Below are positions 25,148 to 33,863 of a stretch of DNA of 64,000 nt, piece by piece; within the stretch, counting starts at the first letter, position 1; the number at the start of each line of letters is the position of its first letter. A program made the position numbers and the translations under genes. This DNA comes from SHYR01 sp036013055 (GTDB lineage Bacteria; Chloroflexota; Dehalococcoidia; UBA2979), in contig DASCQM010000020.1 of the NCBI GenBank assembly GCA_036013055.1, positions 62,001 through 126,000 on the forward strand. The letters run 5' to 3'. Below the pieces are notes generated by a model. It searched no databases, was not told where the DNA came from, and saw only the letters and a list, made by a program, of their open reading frames with translations.

Positions 25148-25915
25148 CTAGTCGTTGCCGTCAGCATTCTCCGGCACCAGATTCTCCGGAACCAAGCCGA
25201 ACCGGCGTTGCCGCCTGCTGTAGTCCTGCAACGCCCGATCCACCTCAGCGGCATCGAACTGCGGCCACATCCCGTCGAAGAAGTAGAACTCGGAGTAGGC
25301 ACCCTGCCAGATCAGGAAGTTGGAGATGCGGCGAGCAGCACCGGTGCGGATCAGCAGGTCGGGATCGGGGATGTCCGCCGTCCAGAGCCGCTGCGCGATC
25401 GCATCGTCGGTTACCTCATCGGCGGGGACGCCGTCGCTGATCAGCCGCTGCACCGCGCGCACGATGTCCGCCCGGCCGCCGTAGTTGAACGCGATGTTGA
25501 CCGTGACGCGGTCATTGCCGGCCGTCTGCTCCACGGCTCGCTCGACGCGCTTGCACAGCGCTTCCGGCAGCCCGTCGGTGTCGCCGATGTGGCAGACCCG
25601 CACACCCTCGGCGTCGAGTTCGTCGAGATGACCATCGATGAAGTCGCTGCCGAGGCGCATCAGACCCTCGACCTCGTCCGGCGGGCGACCCCAGTTCTCC
25701 GTGGAGAAGGCGAACAGAGTAAGCATCGGCACGCCGTGCTCGGCGAAGCGTTCGATCACGGTGCGTACGTTGTCGGCGCCCGCGCGATGTCCCTCGCCGC
25801 GGGAGAGACTGCGCTCCTCCGCCCAGCGGCCGTTGCCGTCCATGATGATCGCCACGTGTTCCGGCAGCGGCTGAATCTGAGGGAGCGGGGGCGCGAGGGC
25901 CTTCTCTACGACCAA
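25148..25915 (-). CDS. uppS: Undecaprenyl (polyprenyl) diphosphate synthase
   Basis: The 255-residue cis-prenyltransferase shows HVAIIMDGNGRWAEERSL, LFAFSTENWGRP and DPDLLIRTGAARRISNFL, which carry the catalytic Asp and the diphosphate-binding residues. It elongates farnesyl diphosphate to the C55-type carrier lipid for cell-wall precursors. The best start is TTG at 25915; no ATG or GTG and no clear ribosome site precede the conserved start of the protein, so the exact N-terminus is uncertain. It lies between frr and cdsA. Confidence 0.94.
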   Translation of the reverse strand: MVVEKALAPPLPQIQPLPEHVAIIMDGNGRWAEERSLSRGEGHRAGADNVRTVIERFAEHGVPMLTLFAFSTENWGRPPDEVEGLMRLGSDFIDGHLDELDAEGVRVCHIGDTDGLPEALCKRVERAVEQTAGNDRVTVNIAFNYGGRADIVRAVQRLISDGVPADEVTDDAIAQRLWTADIPDPDLLIRTGAARRISNFLIWQGAYSEFYFFDGMWPQFDAAEVDRALQDYSRRQRRFGLVPENLVPENADGND

Positions 25916-25963
25916 CGAACAGTCCGCTGACGGTCGACGCCGGGCAGTTCGAGTACGGGCAGG

Positions 25964-26521
25964 CTAGACCTCAAGAAGCTGCTGCTCTTTCTGCTTCATC
26001 AGCCCTTCGACCCGTTCCTGGTGCGCGCTGGTGAGCTTCTCGACCTCGTCCTGTGCGCGGTGCTCCTCGTCCTCGGAGATGTCCTTCTCCTTGAGCGACT
26101 TGCGCAGTTCGTCGATGCCATGCCGGCGCACGTTGCGGACGGAGACGCGCGCTTCCTCGGTGCGTGCCCCGACCTGCTTCACGAGTTCGCGCCTGCGCTC
26201 CTCGGTGAGCGGGGGGATCGGCAGCCGTACGAGCACGCCGTCGTTCGAGGGGTTGATGCCGAGGTCGCTGGTCTGGATCGCCTTCATGATCGAGTCGATC
26301 GCGCCCTGGTCCCAGGGCTGCACGGTGATCAACTGCGCGTCGGGCGCGCCCAGCGTCGCGAGCTGGTTGAGCGGCATCGTCTGGCCGTAGTGCTCGACCA
26401 TGATGTGCTCGACGAGTGCCGTCGATGCCCTACCGGTGCGGATCGTGGCGAGATCGCGCTCGAACGCGCCCACCGCCTTGTCCATCATGTCTTCGGTCTC
26501 AAGCAGGATTTCGTCGGTCAT
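25964..26521 (-). CDS. frr: Ribosome recycling factor
   Basis: The 185-residue protein has standard RRF length and motifs: MTDEILLETEDMMDKAVGAF, LATIRTGRASTALVEHI, the LPIPPLTEERRRELVKQV loop and VRNVRRHGIDELRKSLKEK. It works with EF-G to split post-termination ribosomes. A GGAGG ribosome site is 4-5 bases from the ATG. pyrH is not present upstream, although tsf-pyrH-frr is the usual order. Confidence 0.97.
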   Translation of the reverse strand: MTDEILLETEDMMDKAVGAFERDLATIRTGRASTALVEHIMVEHYGQTMPLNQLATLGAPDAQLITVQPWDQGAIDSIMKAIQTSDLGINPSNDGVLVRLPIPPLTEERRRELVKQVGARTEEARVSVRNVRRHGIDELRKSLKEKDISEDEEHRAQDEVEKLTSAHQERVEGLMKQKEQQLLEV

Positions 26522-26676
26522 GCCCCTCCACCGTTCGCGCGGCTCCGGTGCGTGCGGCGCAACTCGGATCAGGTGGTCTCTGGCGCCAACGATACCGCGC
26601 CGGGGCGAACACTTGAAGTGTCGGCTCGGATGCCGCCGCTCGGCCGTGCTGATCCGTGCGGCGTGGAGGGGGCTGG

Positions 26677-27177
26677 CTAGCTGCCCAGTTCGAAGCGCGA
26701 GAAGTTCGTGATGCGCACGTTCTCGCCGGTCGTCGCGATCGTGTCCTGCACGAGATCGGCGATCGTGCGGCCGGCATCCTTGATGAACGGCTGCGTCAGT
26801 AGCGCGTGCTCATCCTTCTGGCCGGGGGCATCGTCCGGGACATCCTCGGGATTGAGCGCCAGCGGGTTCATCGCCGCGACCTGCATCGCGACGTCACGCG
26901 CGAGCTCGCGGAACGCGTCCGTGCGGGCGACGAAGTCCGTCTCACAGTTGATCTCGACAAGCGCGCCGATGCGACCCTCGCCGTGGATGTATGCCTCGAC
27001 CAGTCCCTGCCCGGTCTCGCGCTCCGTCCGCTTGGCTGCGGCGGCAACGCCGCGCTCTCGCAGCAGTTCCTTCGCCTGAGCGAAATCGCCGCCAGCCTCT
27101 TCGAGTGCGCGCTTGCAATCCATCACACCAGCGCTGGTCTCATCGCGCAGACGCTTTACGTCATCAGCCGTAACCAC
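26677..27177 (-). CDS. tsf: Elongation factor Ts, short form
   Basis: The 166-residue protein regenerates EF-Tu-GTP. It has the N-terminal UBA-like module (ADDVKRLRDETSAGVMDCKR, GGDFAQAKELLRERG) and the core motif VEINCETDFVARTDAF, but stops after about half of the usual core, so it is the single-subdomain kind like that of Thermus. The GTG at 27177 (VVTADDVK) is preceded by GGAGG at a distance of 8 bases. It lies 52 bp downstream of rpsB. Confidence 0.93.
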   Translation of the reverse strand: MVTADDVKRLRDETSAGVMDCKRALEEAGGDFAQAKELLRERGVAAAAKRTERETGQGLVEAYIHGEGRIGALVEINCETDFVARTDAFRELARDVAMQVAAMNPLALNPEDVPDDAPGQKDEHALLTQPFIKDAGRTIADLVQDTIATTGENVRITNFSRFELGS

Positions 27178-27229
27178 AGCGGTTCCTCCGAATGAACTTG
27201 GCTCGTATCTGTTCGAGGCTCGATCGGCG

Positions 27230-28198
27230 CTATCCGGCCGTCGGAGCCTCCGCTGCACCCGCGGGCGCAGTTGGTGTCTCGGTAGCGGGTGTCTCCGCGG
27301 CAGGTGCCTCGGCTGGCGGCGCTGCGGCGGGTGCTGCCGCCTCGGCTGGCGGCGCTGCGGCGGGTGCTGCCGCCTCGGCTGCCGGCGCTGCCGTGGGCGC
27401 TGCGGCGGGTGCCGCTGCCTCGGCTGCTGGCGCTGCGACGGGTGCTGCATCTGCGGCGGGTGCGGCCGCGGCTGCTGCCGCGTCGCGCGCGGCGAGCTCC
27501 TGCTCCACCTCGCCGTAGGCCATGCCCTCGAGGATCGCGCCGGAGACGCGGCTGGTCATCAGCCGGATCGCGCGCAGCGCGTCGTCGTTCGAGGGGATCG
27601 GGAAGTCGATCAGGTCGGGGTCCGAGTTGGTGTCGCACATCGCGATGATCGGAATCTTCATGCGGTTCGCTTCCTTGACCGCGATCGCGTCCATCGTCGG
27701 GTCGACGATGAAGACCGCGCCAGGCAGCCGGGCCATGTCGCGCAAGCCACCGAATCCGCGAACCATGCGGTTGTACTGACGGGTGAGGTCGATGCGCTCC
27801 TTCTTCGAGAGCGTCGACTCCTCAAGCGTCGCCATCTGCTCCTCCAGCTCCTGGAGGTGCGTGATGCGCTTCGAGATCGTAGTGAAGTTGGTGAGCGTGC
27901 CGCCGAGCCATCGCAGCGTGACGTACGGCATACCGCAGCGCGCTGCCTCAGCCTCGAGGATTTCGCGCGCCTGCCGCTTGGTGCCGACGAAGAGCACCGA
28001 CTGGCCGGCGGAGACGACCTCACGCAGCTTGTCGAGTGCGCGCTCGAGGAGCGGTACCGTCTGCCCGAGGTCGAGGATGTGGATCCCATTGCTCTCGGTA
28101 TAGATGTACCGACGCATGTGCGGATTCCAGCGACGGGTCTGGTGTCCAAAGTGGACGCCCGCCTCTAGCATCTCGCGCATCGTGCTGGCATCTGCCAC
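27230..28198 (-). CDS. rpsB: 30S ribosomal protein S2 with Ala/Pro-rich C-terminal extension
   Basis: The first ~235 residues are a normal S2: MLEAGVHFGHQTRRWNPHM, LFVGTKRQAREILEAEA, TLRWLGGTLTNFTTI, and MCDTNSDPDLIDFPIPSNDD. Residues ~236-322 form an extension made almost only of Ala, Pro, Glu and Thr with an 11-residue repeat of the type EAAAPAAAPPA. The start ATG at 28198 begins MADASTMREML. It heads the rpsB-tsf pair and has a long structured leader. Confidence 0.96.
   Translation of the reverse strand: MADASTMREMLEAGVHFGHQTRRWNPHMRRYIYTESNGIHILDLGQTVPLLERALDKLREVVSAGQSVLFVGTKRQAREILEAEAARCGMPYVTLRWLGGTLTNFTTISKRITHLQELEEQMATLEESTLSKKERIDLTRQYNRMVRGFGGLRDMARLPGAVFIVDPTMDAIAVKEANRMKIPIIAMCDTNSDPDLIDFPIPSNDDALRAIRLMTSRVSGAILEGMAYGEVEQELAARDAAAAAAAPAADAAPVAAPAAEAAAPAAAPTAAPAAEAAAPAAAPPAEAAAPAAAPPAEAPAAETPATETPTAPAGAAEAPTAG
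27306..27371. repeat. 33-bp tandem repeat inside rpsB
   Basis: Two identical 33-base copies (27306-27338, 27339-27371; each begins GCCTCGGCTGGCGGCGCTGC) are followed by two to three degenerate copies to about 27450. They encode the Ala/Pro 11-residue repeats in the S2 C-terminal extension, on the minus strand. Unit length is a multiple of three, so copy changes keep the frame. Confidence 0.9.
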
Positions 28199-28396
28199 GT
28201 CTGTCCCCGATCGTCTGACTGAATTATCGCTCTAGCGTCGCTGGCTCAGGTTACGGTTTGGAGTGCTATCCGGAGGGCCAATCAGGGCCCCGTCCAGGAC
28301 GTCTCCAGAGCATCTTCCAGAGCTCCGCAGTCGCACAGATGCCCTCACCAGAGCGAGGGCATGCGAACCGCTGAGCTTCGCCGTGTCACGAGTATA
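28199..28396 (-). promoter_or_regulatory. rpsB promoter and structured 5' leader
   Basis: On the minus strand a TATACT -10 element lies at 28396-28391, with no clear -35. The transcript would carry a leader of about 185 nt before the rpsB ATG at 28198. The leader contains an 8-bp stem with 8-base loop (arms 28339-28346 and 28355-28362, ATGCCCTC/GAGGGCAT), a GGGCC...GGCCC hairpin near 28275-28295 and a repeated TCCAGAGC. No open frame is seen. S2 leaders bind S2 to autoregulate in other bacteria, so this is a candidate. Confidence 0.55.
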
Positions 28397-28430
28397 GACC
28401 CCGTGCGCGCTCTTGAGCCACCGCCCAACG

Positions 28431-28460
28431 TTGCCTGTCTGACGGACTCTCCCCTACACT
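28431..28460 (+). promoter_or_regulatory. Promoter of the FmdB-type gene
   Basis: TTGCCT (28431-28436) and TACACT (28455-28460) are spaced by 18 bases, giving a start near 28467 and a ~60 nt leader with GCGGAGG just before the GTG at 28528. It is divergent from the rpsB promoter. Confidence 0.5.
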
Positions 28461-28527
28461 TTATGCTTCTCAGTCGAGGCCAGCGCGCAGGGGATCGCGC
28501 TGCTGCACGCTGAGCGCGGAGGTTTGA

Positions 28528-28872
28528 GTGCCGAACTACGAATACAGGTGCAAGAAGGGCCATCGCTACGAACGTCGCGAGCCGTTTGGCTCTCCTCGTG
28601 AGCACGAGTGCGAGAAGTGTGGCGAACCCGCGTCCCGTCAGCTAAACGCCCCCGCGATCGCGTTCAAGGGATCCGGCTGGTACAAGACCGACTCGCGCAA
28701 CAGCGACAACATCGGCACCGACCGCAAGAAGAAGCCAAAGCCCGAAGTCGTCACTCCGGGTTCAGATTCGTCGTCCGCGAAGCGATCGGCGACCGGCACG
28801 TCCAAGGCCAAATCCGAGACGAAGAGCGCGAATTCGAGCTCCAGCGCCAAGAAGGGCGCGAAGTCGGATTGA
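28528..28872 (+). CDS. FmdB-family zinc-ribbon regulatory protein
   Basis: The 114-residue protein starts MPNYEYRCKKGHRYERREPF and continues to HECEKCG, the typical N-terminal zinc ribbon of FmdB/CxxC_CxxC_SSSS proteins, with APAIAFKGSGWYKTD after it. Residues ~65-114 are a Ser/Lys-rich low-complexity tail. The GTG start is supported by GCGGAGG about 5 bases upstream. Members are small putative regulators of unknown target. It is followed by dtd after 6 bp. Confidence 0.87.
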   Translation: MPNYEYRCKKGHRYERREPFGSPREHECEKCGEPASRQLNAPAIAFKGSGWYKTDSRNSDNIGTDRKKKPKPEVVTPGSDSSSAKRSATGTSKAKSETKSANSSSSAKKGAKSD

Positions 28873-28878
28873 CGGCCG

Positions 28879-29358
28879 ATGCGAGCCGTGCTCCAGCGCG
28901 TCACCCGCGCCCGCGTCACTGTCGATGATCCATCCGGGGATACCGAGACCGTCGGCGAGATCGGCGCGGGCCTGCTCGCCTACGTCGGTGTGGCCGACGG
29001 CGACGGCGAGGATGAGGCGCGCTGGCTGGCGATGAAGATCGCCCAGCTCCGCATCTTCCTCGACGACGAAGGGCGCTTCGCTCGCTCGCTGATCGATAGC
29101 GGTGGCGCTGCACTGATCGTCTCGCAGTTCACGCTGCTCGCCGACACGCGACGCGGTCGCCGGCCATCGTTCACGGCTGCCGCACCACCAGAGGTCGCCG
29201 CGCCGCTCGTCGATCTGCTCGCGGACGAGCTGCGAGCGCTGGGGGTCGGCGTCGAGGGCGGCCGCTTCGGCGCGCACATGATGGTGACAAGCGAGAACGA
29301 TGGACCGGTCACGATCATGCTCGACAGCGACGATCGCGAACGCTCTCGCCGTGGCTAG
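28879..29358 (+). CDS. dtd: D-aminoacyl-tRNA deacylase
   Basis: The 159-residue enzyme removes D-amino acids and misloaded glycine from tRNAs. Both family motifs are seen: LIVSQFTLLADTRRGRRPSF (with the SQFTL stretch) and ENDGPVTIMLDS (the Gly-cisPro specificity motif GP). The fold starts MRAVLQRVTRARVTVDD. It is slightly longer than the usual 145-150 residues because of a charged C-terminal tail. Confidence 0.96.
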   Translation: MRAVLQRVTRARVTVDDPSGDTETVGEIGAGLLAYVGVADGDGEDEARWLAMKIAQLRIFLDDEGRFARSLIDSGGAALIVSQFTLLADTRRGRRPSFTAAAPPEVAAPLVDLLADELRALGVGVEGGRFGAHMMVTSENDGPVTIMLDSDDRERSRRG

Positions 29359-29370
29359 ACGGCGTCGCGG

Positions 29371-29931
29371 CTAGATGCTCCCTGCGATGAAGAGCGCCTC
29401 ACCGGAGGCGACGACGTCCTGCACGCGGTCGGCGGTCATAGCAGCATTCGCGTCGCCGGTGGAGTCGATCACCGCGCCGGGCAGCGCCCCGGCCTGCGAC
29501 TCACGCGCGAACTGCTCGTGGAGCGGACGCACGCGGTCCGGCGCGCTGACGTCGGCCGCGCGATCGCGGTCCCGCGCCACAGCGGTCTCCAGCGTCGGCA
29601 GCAGCAACACGAAATGGACGTTGCAGTCGAGCCCGGCCAGTTGTTCACGATACCGTTCCGCGTCATCCGCGAGGATGACGTCGTCGATCACGACCGCGTA
29701 GCGCAGCGCAATCGCGTTGCTTGCGACCGACGCGGCGTTGCGGGTCGCGAGCTCCCGCTGCTCGGCGGCCTGCGGGCTGTCGAGCCACGGATGCCGGTAG
29801 CCTGCCTTCACCCAGTGCCGGATGTCATCCATCGAGACATGCAGCATGCGGTCGAACCGCTCGCAGATCGCCTCCGCGACGCTCGACTTGCCTGCGCCAG
29901 CCGGGCCGGTGAGCAGGATCACCTGGTTCAC
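29371..29931 (-). CDS. P-loop kinase-like NTPase
   Basis: The 186-residue protein starts MNQVILLTGPAGAGKSSVAEAI, a clear Walker A. MLHVSMDDIRHWVKAGY follows, and a likely Walker B-like strand AVVIDDVILADD. An Arg-rich lid segment (TAVARDRDRAADV) resembles small-molecule or nucleotide kinases. It is the last gene of the nadABC run, 21 bp downstream of nadC, but nothing in the sequence ties it to NAD. It could also be a gluconate kinase-like or zeta-toxin-like enzyme. Confidence 0.6.
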   Translation of the reverse strand: MNQVILLTGPAGAGKSSVAEAICERFDRMLHVSMDDIRHWVKAGYRHPWLDSPQAAEQRELATRNAASVASNAIALRYAVVIDDVILADDAERYREQLAGLDCNVHFVLLLPTLETAVARDRDRAADVSAPDRVRPLHEQFARESQAGALPGAVIDSTGDANAAMTADRVQDVVASGEALFIAGSI

Positions 29932-29952
29932 AGTGCCGCCTCGCTCACGGGG

Positions 29953-30828
<876 letters not shown>

Positions 30829-30858
30829 GTGATCTGTCCTCGTCTGGTGCTGGGTTCG

Positions 30859-32448
30859 TCACGGCTTGCGATAGACCAAGTGGCGCAGCCACTCGTCCTG
30901 CGACTCGGGGAAGTCGCTGCGGTAGTGCGCGCCACGCGACTCCTCCCGCAGCAACGCTGCCTCCGTCATCAGACGGCCACAGACGATCATCGATCGCATC
31001 TCCAGCGAAGCACGATCCGTGGCCGGCTGCATCAGCGTCTCCCAGCGGGCGAGGCGGGAGGCCGCCTCGGTCAGACCTTCGCCATCCCGGACAATCCCCG
31101 CGTGCGACCACATCAACTCGCGCAGCTCGCCAGCCTCAGCGGCACCCGCCTCAGTGACACCGCCCTCAGCGGAACAGGCGTCGCGGCTCGGTAGCGCGAG
31201 GGCGTCGGAGGTCGGCTCGGGCGCTGGCGCGGGATCGCCCGGCTCGAAGAGCCGCTCGATCATGCGCTTGGCAAAGACCACGGTCTCGAGCAGCGAGTTG
31301 CTCGCGAGCCGGTTCGCGCCGTGGACGCCCGTGCAGGCGACCTCTCCGATCGCGAACAACCCCTCGACGGTGGTCTCGCCGTAGCTGTTCGTGCGCACGC
31401 CGCCCATCGTGTAGTGCGCAGCGGGCGAGACCGGAATGCGGTCGCGGCTGAGGTCGAGCCCCGCATCCATGCACGTGCGGTAGATCTGCGGGAAGCGCGC
31501 CGCGAGCCATCCCGCATCGCGGCTGGTGATGTCGAGCAGCACATGATCGCTCCCCGTCTCGGCGATCTCGCGGTGCTCGGCGCGGGCCACGACGTCACGT
31601 GGTGCCAGCTCCGCCTGCTCGTGGTAGCGCGGCATGAAACGCTCACCCGCCGTGTTGAAGAGCAGCGCGCCCTCACCGCGCAGTGCCTCCGAGATCAGGA
31701 ACACCGGCCTGTCGGGGATGCGCAACGCCGTCGGGTGGAACTGCGTGAACTCGAGATCCATCACCTCCGCGCCAGCACCGTAGGCGAGCGCAACGCCGTC
31801 GCCGGTCGAGACGTCCGGGTTGGTCGTGACGCGGAAGGTCTGCCCTGCCCCGCCCGTCGCGAGCACGATGTTGCCGGCGTCGTAGCGGGCGGGCTCATCT
31901 GCGCGCACGTCATAGACATCGATGCCGACGGCGCGGCCGTTCTCGACGACGATGCGGTCGCCAAACGTGTGCTCAAGGATCGTCACGCCTTCGCGGCGGG
32001 CCAGCGAGGAGAGCGAGAGCTCGATCTCAAGGCCGGTCGAGTCGCCGCCGGCGTGCAGGATGCGCGGCGCGGAGTGTGCGCCTTCGCGGCCCAGCGCAAC
32101 CTCGCCGTCCGAGTCGTCGAAGTTCACGCCGTAGCGGACGAGGTCAGCGACACGGTCCGCGGCCGCCGACGTGAGGATGCTCGCGGTCTCCTCGTCGACG
32201 AGCCCCGCGCCCGCCTCGATGGTGTCCTGCAGATGCGCCTCGGCCGAGTCGCCGGGGCCGACGGCGGCGGCGATACCGCCCTGCGCGTAGCGCGTGCTCG
32301 CCTCGTCGATCGAGCCCTTGGTCACAACAAGCACCGTTGCGCCGTGCTCGTGCGCCTGCAACGCGGCGTAGAGCCCAGCGATGCCGGAGCCAACGACGAC
32401 GAGGTCGAACCGACCGGCAGTGCGTCCGCTCGAGGCCTCTGCAGTCAC
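30859..32448 (-). CDS. nadB: L-aspartate oxidase
   Basis: The 529-residue FAD enzyme oxidises L-aspartate to iminoaspartate. The FAD motif is FDLVVVGSGIAGLYAALQA. ASTRYAQGGIAAAVG, EFTQFHPTAL, YHEQAELAPRDVVARA and GEVACTGVHGANRLASNSLLE follow, all typical of NadB and not succinate dehydrogenase. A C-terminal helical domain (about 420-529) is present. It feeds nadA and nadC next to it. Confidence 0.96.
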   Translation of the reverse strand: MTAEASSGRTAGRFDLVVVGSGIAGLYAALQAHEHGATVLVVTKGSIDEASTRYAQGGIAAAVGPGDSAEAHLQDTIEAGAGLVDEETASILTSAAADRVADLVRYGVNFDDSDGEVALGREGAHSAPRILHAGGDSTGLEIELSLSSLARREGVTILEHTFGDRIVVENGRAVGIDVYDVRADEPARYDAGNIVLATGGAGQTFRVTTNPDVSTGDGVALAYGAGAEVMDLEFTQFHPTALRIPDRPVFLISEALRGEGALLFNTAGERFMPRYHEQAELAPRDVVARAEHREIAETGSDHVLLDITSRDAGWLAARFPQIYRTCMDAGLDLSRDRIPVSPAAHYTMGGVRTNSYGETTVEGLFAIGEVACTGVHGANRLASNSLLETVVFAKRMIERLFEPGDPAPAPEPTSDALALPSRDACSAEGGVTEAGAAEAGELRELMWSHAGIVRDGEGLTEAASRLARWETLMQPATDRASLEMRSMIVCGRLMTEAALLREESRGAHYRSDFPESQDEWLRHLVYRKP

Positions 32449-32496
32449 TCGAGCCGCTCCACGTCGGTGTCGTAGCCCTCGATGGCGATCCCGCTC

Positions 32497-32517
32497 GTCC
32501 TGAGCCCGTCGAAGGAC
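32497..32517. repeat. Imperfect palindromic intergenic element in the nadA-nadB spacer
   Basis: GTCCTGAGCCCGTCGAAGGA is read on the plus strand (plus one more base), with arms GTCCT/AGGAC around GAGCCCGTCGA. This type of sequence recurs between genes in many bacterial genomes as a small dispersed palindrome. Here it lies in the 91-bp spacer between nadA and nadB and could modulate the mRNA. Only one copy is in this window. Confidence 0.5.
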
Positions 32518-32539
32518 AGCCGTGCTGCGCCCGACACCG

Positions 32540-33751
32540 CTACTTCAGCGCCAGCATGCGCTCAAGCGCGACGCGGGCGTGCTGCTTCTGGTCGTCCGGC
32601 ACCACAAGCTGGTTGACGACTTCGCCGCGCACCAGCGACTCCATCACCCACGCCATGTAGGCCGGGTGAACGCGGTACATCGTGCTGCAGGGGCAGACGA
32701 TGGGGTCGAGGCAAAAGATCGTCTTGTCCGGGTGCTCCTTGGCGAGCCGCGAGACGAGGTTGATCTCCGTCCCGATGCCGATCACGGCGCCGGGGGCGGC
32801 AGCCTCGACGTAGCGCGCGATGAACGCGGTGGAGCCGCTCGCGTCGGCGGCCTGTACGACCTCGAATCGTGACTCGGGATGGACGACGATCTGCACGTCC
32901 GGATACTGCTCGCGCGCGGCCTCGATCTGCGTCACGGAGAAGCGCTGATGCACGGAACAGTGGCCCTGCCAGAGGATGATGCGCGACTGGTCGAGCGCGT
33001 CCGTGCTCAGTCCACCGAGCGCCCCGGACGGCTGACGCCAGTTCCACAGCACCATCTCGTCGAGCGGGATGCCCATCGCGTGGCCGGTGTTGCGACCGAG
33101 GTGCTGGTCCGGGAAGAAGAAGACCCGCTTGCCCTGCTCGAACGCCCACCCCAGCACGCTCTCGGCGTTCGACGATGTGCAAACCACGCCGCCGTTCTCG
33201 CCACAGAACGCCTTGAGCGAGGCGGCGGAGTTCATGTAGGTCACGGGGATGATGTCGTCCGTGCCACCAAAGTGCTCGCCAAGTTCGCGCCACGCGGCGT
33301 AGACATCCGGCGCGGAGGCCATATCCGCCATCGAGCAGCCGGCCTCCATGTTTGGCAGCACGACCTGCTGGTGGTCGCCGGAGAGAATGTCGGCCGCCTC
33401 CGCCATGAAGTGCACGCCGCAGAAGACGATGTACTTCGACTCCGGGCGCTCGGCCGCGTACTGCGCCAGCACGAACGAGTCGCCGCGCTCGTCGGCGAAT
33501 TCGATGATGTCCTCGCGCTGGTAGTGATGGCCGAGCACGATCACGTCGTCGCCCAGCGCCGCTCGCGCCGCACGCACCCGCTCATTCAGTTGATCGGCGT
33601 CGAGCGACCAGTATTCGTCGGGGATCGTCTGCTGCCAGGAGCCGAAGGAGACTTCCTCCGAGAGCGGGATGGTCTCAATTCCGCTGTCGGTTTCGCACTG
33701 GAGCTGAGGGATCGACGTACCGACGATCTGAAGCGCCATGACGGAACCCAT
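32540..33751 (-). CDS. nadA: Quinolinate synthase A
   Basis: The 403-residue [4Fe-4S] enzyme condenses iminoaspartate with DHAP to quinolinate. Visible are VIVLGHHYQREDIIEFAD, YIVFCGVHFMAEAADIL (cluster Cys), CSMADMASAPDVY, VTYMNSAASLKAFCG, VCTSSNAESVLGW, LWQGHCSVHQRFS, VHPESRFEVV, GIGTEINLVSRLAKE and CPCSTMYR (a cluster Cys). The protein is longer than the ~340-residue type because of an N-terminal extension of about 35 residues. ATG at 33751 is preferred because GAGG precedes it by 7 bases. It heads the nad operon. Confidence 0.96.
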   Translation of the reverse strand: MGSVMALQIVGTSIPQLQCETDSGIETIPLSEEVSFGSWQQTIPDEYWSLDADQLNERVRAARAALGDDVIVLGHHYQREDIIEFADERGDSFVLAQYAAERPESKYIVFCGVHFMAEAADILSGDHQQVVLPNMEAGCSMADMASAPDVYAAWRELGEHFGGTDDIIPVTYMNSAASLKAFCGENGGVVCTSSNAESVLGWAFEQGKRVFFFPDQHLGRNTGHAMGIPLDEMVLWNWRQPSGALGGLSTDALDQSRIILWQGHCSVHQRFSVTQIEAAREQYPDVQIVVHPESRFEVVQAADASGSTAFIARYVEAAAPGAVIGIGTEINLVSRLAKEHPDKTIFCLDPIVCPCSTMYRVHPAYMAWVMESLVRGEVVNQLVVPDDQKQHARVALERMLALK

Positions 33752-33787
33752 CTCTTCGCCTCAGGGATGAGGCTACTCGGGGAAGCG

Positions 33788-33812
33788 ACTTAGCGTACTT
33801 AGTACACTAAGT
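33788..33812 (-). promoter_or_regulatory. Palindromic operator candidate upstream of nadA
   Basis: Arms ACTTAGT (33797-33803) and ACTAAGT (33806-33812) form a 7-2-7 inverted repeat, and a third ACTTAG half-site lies at 33788-33793 in direct orientation, 9 bp away. It is 37-61 bp upstream of the nadA ATG. An NrtR-like Nudix regulator is encoded 4.1 kb away at 37910-38548. NrtR proteins control NAD genes in other bacteria, so this is its most likely site; the pairing is inference. Confidence 0.55.
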
Positions 33813-33863
33813 CCTTTGCGTACATCCTACGCTTACTCTCCTCGGCGGGTCAATCGGGGTCGG

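Noticed and set aside
26522..26676. Hidden UMP kinase or small gene between frr and tsf
   Set aside because: The gap is only 155 bp and has no kinase motifs in any frame.
27306..27450. Repeat array in rpsB considered as a CRISPR
   Set aside because: Units are contiguous without spacers, are in coding frame and encode Ala/Pro repeats.
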